Shown piece after piece: positions 34,001-37,868 of a stretch of 37,868 nt of DNA. Numbering within the stretch: position 1 is the first letter of the stretch; every line of letters begins with the position of its first letter. The position numbers were made by a program, and so were the translations under genes. The DNA lies in assembly GCA_016222905.1 (NCBI GenBank), contig JACRPZ010000041.1, positions 1-37,868 of the forward strand. The letters run 5' to 3'. Source of the stretch: Nitrospirota bacterium (lineage in GTDB: Bacteria; Nitrospirota; Thermodesulfovibrionia; UBA6902). Below the pieces are notes generated by a model. The model worked only from the letters and a program-made list of their open reading frames with translations. It was not told where the DNA came from and did no database searches.

Positions 34001-35641
34001 GATATCGGCGTTATAGCCGATCGAAAGTTTCTGTCCATACGAGTCCCGGATCTCCACAAGAAACGGCTGAAGGGACGTAGTGCCTAAGGGGATGTTATAG
34101 ACATAGACCGTATCATCAGGGAACTTCAGTTCAAAGTGGTTTTCTGCTATTTTTGTGAGCGTATTGAACACCTGATAAGGACGGTAATATCCACCCGCTC
34201 CATCCGGCGAAAAAACGTCACGGCTACCGCCGGGCATGAATATCGTGACCTGGCCGCCTGTGTCCGCAACCAGATAACTGGCATAATTAAACTGCCACTT
34301 ATTTCCAAAGGGTTCGTTATAAGCTATGGCTGATTGTGAATTATAGCTCAGGGATATCTCCACAGAAGGTCCTATCGGAGGACTGTACCATAATGGGGTA
34401 TCAGTTACAAAAAGATTAAAATTAACCATATTCACAGACCATGCCGGAGAACCATAAGAATTTGTCATAGTCATAATTGACGGAAATCCTCCGCAACATG
34501 CTCCTCCTGAACTTCTTGGGCCTGCATTACCACCGGGACATCCCTGCTTCTCTTCAGGCCTCGGAACCCCGCAGCACCCGCCGAAAACTCGTCCCATTTC
34601 ACTCTCAGCTAATTTAGTCCCCGGCAGATTTCCTTTATCCGAAAAAACAAGGGCATTGCCACTCCATTCTTTTGAAAACTCATCAATGTTTTGCTGAAAT
34701 CTTCGTCCTGCCTGGGGGTCAAACAATCCTAAACTGTCTCCTTCTACCTTATCCAGAATCCAGTAATGCCCACTGTCGCCCTGATTCTTGCTATTTACAT
34801 GCATGATTGCAGGCAGCGGTAAATCTTTAACCTGTGAATTGTTAAGTTTCAGAGCAGTTAAATGATATCCATATGTAGAGGCTATATCAGAAAGCGCCTT
34901 AATGCTATGCCCTTGAATGGTATCGGGCAATAGTTCAAATACCTTGCGCGCTTCTTCTTTTTTACCATCTTTCTCAAGCAGATACGCAAGCGCCTGTGTT
35001 CCGCAATTCATCATTGCGAGCTCATTTGTGGTGTATCTGGAAAGCCTCTGGATCCAATGGGAAGCGTATGTGCGGTCACGCCAATCAGCGCTCTCCTGTA
35101 TCAATTCACGGAATAGTACCTTTGCTCCTTCAAAATTGTTTTGATAAACCTTCAGATTTCCAAGACGAAGCTTTGCTTTGTTTATAAGGATCTTTGCGCC
35201 CTCATGGTCTTTCCCCTTATTCGTCTCTATTATCCATTTAAAACTTTCTTCTGCCTCGGTATATCGGCCGCTATAAGAAGCATCACATCCCATGTGCAGA
35301 ACAGCCTCTGATGCCCACGGGCTGTCAGGGTATTCTTCAATATGCTTCTTGAAAAGTTTGACCGCTTTTTTATATTCGTGCTTGTTCCATTCTTGAATCG
35401 CTTCACCGAATGATTGATTTGTCTTCTTCTCTTTCTCTTTGTCTTTAATTTCGTGTGTAGGATAAAGCTGTCCACCAAGCTGTCCGGCTGCCATAATATC
35501 TTCGTTAGTTGGTGGTTTTGAAAGATCTAAAGCTGAGAGAGAGGGTCTGATCTTTGGTAATTTGGCAGTAACAGCATATGCTTCGTATCCTGTAATAACA
35601 ACGAGAAATATCAAAATAATCACAGTGCATTTTCTGATCAT
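31064..35641 (-). CDS. RHS/YD-repeat protein with TPR and C39-peptidase modules and variable C-terminal tip
   Basis: 1525 residues. Signal peptide (about 1-24); TPR-like helices (about 75-205, e.g. EWNKHEYKKAVKLFKKHIEE); a C39-type cysteine peptidase domain with Cys213 (MMNCGTQALAYLL), His292 (SGHYWILDK) and Asp308 (LFDPQAGR) in the expected order; a Cys/Gly-rich linker (about 365-395); RHS entry domain; many YD repeats (about 520-1290); the core motif GLSYYGYRFYSPALGRWINRDPLGE (DPLG at 1368-1371, shown here in two parts: GLSYYGYRFY and SPALGRWINRDPLGE). The tip after about 1385 (~140 residues) has SHSFIAI (His1420) and GTCKMQA (Cys1500), a layout possible for a permuted papain-like toxin. 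No immunity gene is visible downstream. GGAGG precedes the ATG. Confidence 0.87.
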   Translation of the reverse strand: MIRKCTVIILIFLVVITGYEAYAVTAKLPKIRPSLSALDLSKPPTNEDIMAAGQLGGQLYPTHEIKDKEKEKKTNQSFGEAIQEWNKHEYKKAVKLFKKHIEEYPDSPWASEAVLHMGCDASYSGRYTEAEESFKWIIETNKGKDHEGAKILINKAKLRLGNLKVYQNNFEGAKVLFRELIQESADWRDRTYASHWIQRLSRYTTNELAMMNCGTQALAYLLEKDGKKEEARKVFELLPDTIQGHSIKALSDIASTYGYHLTALKLNNSQVKDLPLPAIMHVNSKNQGDSGHYWILDKVEGDSLGLFDPQAGRRFQQNIDEFSKEWSGNALVFSDKGNLPGTKLAESEMGRVFGGCCGVPRPEEKQGCPGGNAGPRSSGGACCGGFPSIMTMTNSYGSPAWSVNMVNFNLFVTDTPLWYSPPIGPSVEISLSYNSQSAIAYNEPFGNKWQFNYASYLVADTGGQVTIFMPGGSRDVFSPDGAGGYYRPYQVFNTLTKIAENHFELKFPDDTVYVYNIPLGTTSLQPFLVEIRDSYGQKLSIGYNADIQLSTITDASAKVTTLTYNADGLVTAIADPFGRSAQFEYDLNRNLTKITDMGGYWSSLSYDDDVYVTGIEDSRGKWEFNIEPSGSGAMWERYRITVTSPLNTKEEYYYSGTGYAWYVNPNDYASPNPPKIIYSYASIGTMGEISSISYPGGGNSSFGYDSYGNRTSVTDSHGHTTNYTYNDLGRVTSMTDAMGNVTNMAYDTNGVDLVQIVNGLGTVTMAYNTTHDVTSITDRLNNTTAFTYNSFGQIASQTNAVSIATNYTYNGSHLLQQVTKDGKTLDSFTYDSVGRIKTHTDATGLNLAYDYNNLNNITKTTYPDGKFTSYAYSSCCPRLIDSMTDRSGRTTAYFYDALKRVTDIVTPEGGVTKNVYDANGNLLKLIDPNGNITTFSYNTENRLIKKTFADGKYTSFAYDTAGLLTTLTNARGISTSYTYDQNHNLLSLDYSDGSTPGVTYQYDNYNRATQRQDATGTYQFSYDANSRVTGIDDPWADDSLTYSYDALGRRIGLVPQGGQAISYAYDNLSRLTGIQSGANTYSYSYSNANPLVQTLTRPNGSNTAYQYDSLDRLTGIANKTSAAAIINQYVYDYNQQDVRSSETITNGNPITSFTNELITYDYNKVNQLLSSTNPNKTFAYDDDGNMTQGYTPEGYVFTAAYDAENRLMSLQYTDNGGVVHKTEYLYGGDSFLAEMKKYDNAALISDTRYVRDGSLALQERDANNNIIREYAWGLNMGGGIGGLLNLKQSGQDYSYLYDGKGNVVALLDGTQAVVAAYTYDTFGNLMSKTGTLNQPMQFSTKSYDEKTGLSYYGYRFYSPALGRWINRDPLGESGGMNLYGFVENNSMNVVDSLGLDTYYINNNIPSLFGNYMPTNSFLSHSFIAITDSNGVVTDTYSWTDQKGGSWHHNYWQDVNGAQAAIEKGIGMWHEGNDDLDEFIKSEFDKMENEERGFYGRRGTCKMQARKLLKTAKEKRDININGPLPP

Positions 35642-35653
35642 TCTATCCTCCGC

Positions 35654-35680
35654 TCTGCCGCCTTTTTATATATCGGCAGA
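35654..35680 (-). promoter_or_regulatory. Small hairpin just before the RHS ribosome site
   Basis: TCTGCCG (35674-35680 read on minus) pairs with CGGCAGA (35654-35660) over a 13-nt loop, ending 2-3 nt before the GGAGG at 35647-35651. It could modulate ribosome loading or be chance; a 7-bp GC-rich stem is modest evidence. Confidence 0.35.
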
Positions 35681-35699
35681 CGCTAATACTGCCCTCCTG

Positions 35700-35742
35700 A
35701 AAAAACAAAAAAGGCATGGGGCTCTTTTTAGACCCCATGCCT
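35700..35742 (-). terminator. Intrinsic terminator in the leader of the RHS gene
   Basis: On the minus strand a perfect 10-bp stem AGGCATGGGG / CCCCATGCCT (35733-35742 and 35712-35721, 11-nt loop) is followed at once by TTTTTTGTTTTTT. This is a strong Rho-independent terminator for minus-strand transcription. It lies about 60 bp upstream of the RHS start codon and downstream of a good promoter, so it either ends a small RNA or attenuates the RHS gene. Confidence 0.8.
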
Positions 35743-35866
35743 CTATAATAGAGAAATATTTCTTTATGCTAAGGCAAACAATTGACTGAATGCAAAAAGT
35801 TGATACCATCTGATTATTCCGTGCCGTTATTATTAAAATTTTGCAGCTACGAAGAAATAGTATTAG
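35700..35866 (-). ncRNA. Candidate ~165-nt leader or small RNA
   Basis: Defined by the promoter at 35873-35900 and the intrinsic terminator at 35700-35742; the 5' end near 35866 is inferred from the -10. No reading frame of note lies inside, and I recognise no known riboswitch class in it. It could be a cis-acting regulatory leader for the RHS gene (read-through when the terminator is disrupted) or an independent small RNA. Confidence 0.4.
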
Positions 35867-35872
35867 CAGGAT

Positions 35873-35900
35873 AATATAGCTGTAGTGTCTATTTTGTCAA
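35873..35900 (-). promoter_or_regulatory. Sigma70-type promoter
   Basis: TTGACA (35895-35900) and TATATT (35873-35878) on the minus strand, spacing 16 bp. This is the best promoter match in the window. It points toward the candidate leader RNA and the RHS gene. Confidence 0.65.
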
Positions 35901-35928
35901 GAAAAAAGGCCGTTTTCAAAAGGCTGTT
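35901..35928 (-). terminator. Weak possible terminator after the YjgA-like gene
   Basis: On the minus strand AGCCTTTTGAAAACGGCC is followed by TTTTTT. GCCTT can pair with AACGGC with a bulge, giving a short stem before the T-run, 30-60 bp past the gene's stop. Stem quality is poor. Confidence 0.3.
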
Positions 35929-35961
35929 TTTAGGCAAGAGGAGTAAGGACGTTGCTCGACC

Positions 35962-36249
35962 TCATTTATACTTTCCTTCCTCTATATTGCGAAGCGCCTC
36001 CTGAATAGGCACAGGGTCTATCTTGCGTATCAGGGCGCCTATGTACTGAAGCTGTCTTTTAAGCGCGCTGCGGCTTTTTATGTTTTTTGCGAATTTGACA
36101 GCAGAATAAATCTCTTCAGGCAGGTCTATCTTTGCGATCTGGGTCTCGGGAAGTTTGAAAAGCCTCTTGCCAAGCTCCTGAAGCAGCAGGGCGTCTTTCT
36201 TCTTTTCTGTTTTGCTCTTGATATCCAAAAAACTGTCCTGATTAATCAT
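35962..36249 (-). CDS. yjgA: YjgA/DarP-like (DUF615) protein, short form
   Basis: I choose ATG 36249 (95 residues); a TTG five codons upstream is the alternative. Neither has a clear ribosome site. The sequence matches the first half of DUF615/YjgA: KKKDALLLQELGKRLFKLP, then the region around IYSAVKFAKNIKSRSALKRQ and LQYIGALIRKIDPVPIQEAL, equivalent to RRRQLQLIGKMLR..DVEPIRQAL in E. coli YjgA. That protein associates with 50S ribosomal precursors. E. coli YjgA is about 183 residues; here the C-terminal half is absent. This may be a genuine short family form, since the stop is clean and no decayed remainder is seen downstream. It is divergent from the MATE gene. Confidence 0.75.
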   Translation of the reverse strand: MINQDSFLDIKSKTEKKKDALLLQELGKRLFKLPETQIAKIDLPEEIYSAVKFAKNIKSRSALKRQLQYIGALIRKIDPVPIQEALRNIEEGKYK

Positions 36250-36321
36250 ACATGAGTATGACAAATTCCAACTAAAATGTCCTTAAGCCTGCAATCATTT
36301 CTGCTTCATGACTGAAAGATG

Positions 36322-36327
36322 TATAAT
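36322..36327 (+). promoter_or_regulatory. Possible -10 element for the MATE gene
   Basis: TATAAT lies 29 nt before the proposed GTG start, with no good -35 hexamer. Position is sensible for the divergent intergenic region. Confidence 0.4.
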
Positions 36328-36356
36328 GTCTGAAGCTTAAATGTATGGAGGATTTG

Positions 36357-37721
36357 GTGAAGCCGCAAACCGTGCCGGCAGATCTTACAACAGGAAACAC
36401 GTGGAAGAACATATGGCATATGTCATGGCCTATGCTTCTTGTGATGTTCTTTAATTTCCTGGTCGGCCTGACCGAGATATATGTCGCCGGTCTGCTCGGT
36501 CCTGAGATACAAGCTGTTGCTGGATTTGTAGGACAGCTCTATTTTTTTATCATCATCATCGCAAATGCTATAAGCATCGGCACGGTTGCGATACTCTCAA
36601 GGGCTGTAGGCTCAGGCAGGCTTGATGATGCCGTCTCTTCGGCAAGAGAGGCACTCATATTCGGCGGCGTATGCGCCCTGCTTCTAACAATCCCCGGTTT
36701 TTTTCTTAAAGACCAGATCCTATCGCTTGCCGGATTTTCAGGGAACATCAGAGAGGCAGCGGCTGATTTTTTTATAATCTACGTATTTGCCCTTGCGCCA
36801 AGCTATATGGTGATACTCTCAAACGCCGTCTTCCGAGCGGGCGGAGATGTGCGCCTTACAATGACTGCGATGTTTCTTGTAAGCCTGCTGAATATTGTTC
36901 TGGATTTTCTTCTCGTTTTTGGTTTTCTTTCCTTTGACGGTTTTGGTTACAGAGGCATAGCATTGGCTGCCGCGATCTCAATGTCAGCGGGAACAATCAT
37001 ATGCTTTATGCTCTTAAGAAAGAGCAGGTGGAAGGAAATATTCTCCGGCACATGGCATGTTTCATCCGGACTTATCAAAAGGATAGCTGTTTTAAGCTGG
37101 CCTGCGGCAATTATACAAATATCGTGGAGCGCTGCCAATATCATTATCTATAACATCCTCAGCCGTCTCCATGATGTTAGCATCACCGCAATGGCTGCTC
37201 TTACCAACGGTCTCAGGATAGAGGCGATAATCTATCTGCCGGTATTCGCGCTCAATATGGCGGCGTCAGTGCTTGCAGGGCAGAACCTCGGCGCGGGCGC
37301 GCCTGAGAGGGCTGAAAGGATAGGCTGGAAAATATCACTTTCAGGCGCGGCTGTCATCACCCTCATGGCGGTCCCGGTCTTCATATGGGCGCGTGAGATA
37401 TCATCACTAATTACAAATGACCAGAGTGTTCTTGACGAGACTGTCAAGTACCTCAGGATAACGATGCTTTCAGAGCCGTTTATGGCCCTTGGCGTTATTC
37501 TTGCCGGAAGTCTCACAGGTGCGGGAGATACAAGAGGCGCAATGTTTGCCATTGTGAGCACACATTTAATTGTACGTCTGCCTCTTGCTTATATCCTCGC
37601 TGTCCCGGCAGGGTTAGGCGCAACGGGGGTATGGATAGCAATGGCCATGTCAATATTCTTTCAGGGGATCGGGATGACCCTCCGTTTCAGAAGCGGGAGA
37701 TGGAAAAAGATAACGCCGTAA
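36357..37721 (+). CDS. MATE family multidrug/metabolite efflux transporter
   Basis: Inner-membrane antiporter of the MATE (NorM/DinF-like) family with about 12 membrane segments. These are two homologous halves, with N-half WKNIWHMSWPMLLVMFFNFL and GLLGPEIQAVAGFVGQLYFF, and C-half IAVLSWPAAIIQISWSAANI and AGQNLGAGAPERAERIGWK. I start it at GTG 36357, 454 residues, because GGAGG lies 5 nt upstream; an in-frame ATG at 36345 contains that site and has none of its own. Substrate is unknown. It could export drugs or, less likely, lipid-linked intermediates. It appears monocistronic; an IS end begins 10 bp after its stop. Confidence 0.9.
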   Translation: MKPQTVPADLTTGNTWKNIWHMSWPMLLVMFFNFLVGLTEIYVAGLLGPEIQAVAGFVGQLYFFIIIIANAISIGTVAILSRAVGSGRLDDAVSSAREALIFGGVCALLLTIPGFFLKDQILSLAGFSGNIREAAADFFIIYVFALAPSYMVILSNAVFRAGGDVRLTMTAMFLVSLLNIVLDFLLVFGFLSFDGFGYRGIALAAAISMSAGTIICFMLLRKSRWKEIFSGTWHVSSGLIKRIAVLSWPAAIIQISWSAANIIIYNILSRLHDVSITAMAALTNGLRIEAIIYLPVFALNMAASVLAGQNLGAGAPERAERIGWKISLSGAAVITLMAVPVFIWAREISSLITNDQSVLDETVKYLRITMLSEPFMALGVILAGSLTGAGDTRGAMFAIVSTHLIVRLPLAYILAVPAGLGATGVWIAMAMSIFFQGIGMTLRFRSGRWKKITP

Positions 37722-37730
37722 AGCAAAACC

Positions 37731-37868
37731 CTGTTGCCTCACATAAGAATCGATACAAAATGATATACGTTGCCTCATGTAAAAATCTATACAAAAGGTA
37801 TAGTTCATCAGGCAGCCTTTTTCTTCTTTGGAGATCGTTTTTGAGCGTTCAATCTGTATAACTCTTGC
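37731..37868 (-). mobile_element. Insertion-sequence end with tandem terminal repeats (right edge)
   Basis: Two direct copies of a ~34-bp sequence lie at 37733-37767 and 37769-37803 (GTTGCCTCA..TAA.AATC.ATACAAAA, period 36 bp). A transposase C-terminus follows on the minus strand. Reading inward, both this end and the left-edge end begin TTG(A/C)CTCACA and are internally duplicated. That is expected of the two ends of one IS type. Confidence 0.55.
37808..37868 (-). CDS. Transposase, 3' end only (runs off the right edge)
   Basis: The minus strand from the right edge reads QELYRLNAQKRSPKKKKAA and stops (TGA at 37808-37810). A lysine-rich, arginine-containing tail just inside an IS-like end suggests the C-terminus of a transposase. 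It may be the other end of the same kind of gene that starts at position 38, as both are minus-strand. Only 19 residues are visible. Confidence 0.45.
   Translation of the reverse strand, partial: QELYRLNAQKRSPKKKKAA

Noticed and set aside
35708-35746. The strong hairpin as a plus-strand terminator
   Set aside because: On the plus strand it is followed by CTATAATAGAG, with no T-run; only the minus strand has the TTTTTTGTTTTTT tail.
35700-35866. The leader RNA as a cyclic-di-GMP (GEMM) riboswitch
   Set aside because: I could not find the conserved core sequences of that class in the stretch, so no class is assigned.
1-37868. A composite transposon carrying the whole 37.6 kb as cargo
   Set aside because: It contains core genes (lptF-lptG, yjgA-like) and both ends are cut by the window, so a contig bounded by a repeated IS is the simpler reading; target-site duplications cannot be seen.
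1-37868. tRNA or rRNA genes
   Set aside because: I saw no cloverleaf with a GTTCRANYC T-loop and CCA-type end, and no rRNA signature in the intergenic regions.

Overview
The window looks like chromosomal DNA from a Gram-negative (diderm) bacterium. It has the LPS-export permease pair LptF/LptG, an ABC-type O-polysaccharide exporter (Wzm/Wzt), a lipoprotein with a clear lipobox, and very large Sec-exported surface proteins. Moderate GC, AGGAGG-type ribosome sites and this gene set would suit Nitrospirota or Desulfobacterota-like lineages. That placement is inference; no rRNA or other phylogenetic marker is present.

Layout. The two window ends carry what look like opposite ends of an insertion sequence in the same orientation: a transposase start codon at the left edge and a transposase stop codon at the right edge, each next to tandem terminal repeats. 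Inside lie lptF-lptG (196-2370, +), a frameshifted 3' remnant of deoC (2386-2512, -), a class IV aminotransferase (-), and wzm / small two-helix membrane protein / wzt (3487-5694, +, overlapping). A protease cassette follows on the opposite strand: a lipoprotein resembling the M4-protease inhibitor emfourin, and a thermolysin-like (M4) metalloprotease with a DUF4214 tail (5688-9223, -). The polysaccharide locus then resumes (9464-16699, +) with a coiled-coil methyltransferase, a small unknown protein, a double glycosyltransferase fusion and two methyltransferases. An SGNH hydrolase (-) and the decayed N-terminus of a second one converge on it.

The right half is dominated by three giant exported proteins on the minus strand. 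The first (31064-35641) is an RHS/YD-repeat protein with TPR and C39-peptidase modules and a variable C-terminal tip. The second (23537-30817) is a 2426-residue protein built from three copies of a ~618-residue unit (thrombospondin-3 Ca-binding motifs, parallel beta-helix, carboxypeptidase-regulatory-like domains). The third (18526-23487) is a 1653-residue Kelch/Ig-like protein. The last two and the M4 protease end in the same ~250-residue DUF4214 module, which is also very similar at the nucleotide level. A promoter-plus-terminator unit upstream of the RHS gene could make a ~165-nt leader or small RNA. A short YjgA/DarP-like protein (-) and a MATE transporter (+) close the window.

Working interpretation: this is a cell-envelope and surface locus. 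One set of genes builds, modifies, terminates and exports a polysaccharide. A second set makes surface proteins with a common C-terminal module, plus a protease with its own putative lipoprotein inhibitor. The least ordinary items are the protease-inhibitor pair with its DUF4214 tail, the three-gene DUF4214 family, the three-fold giant repeat protein, and the possible leader RNA.
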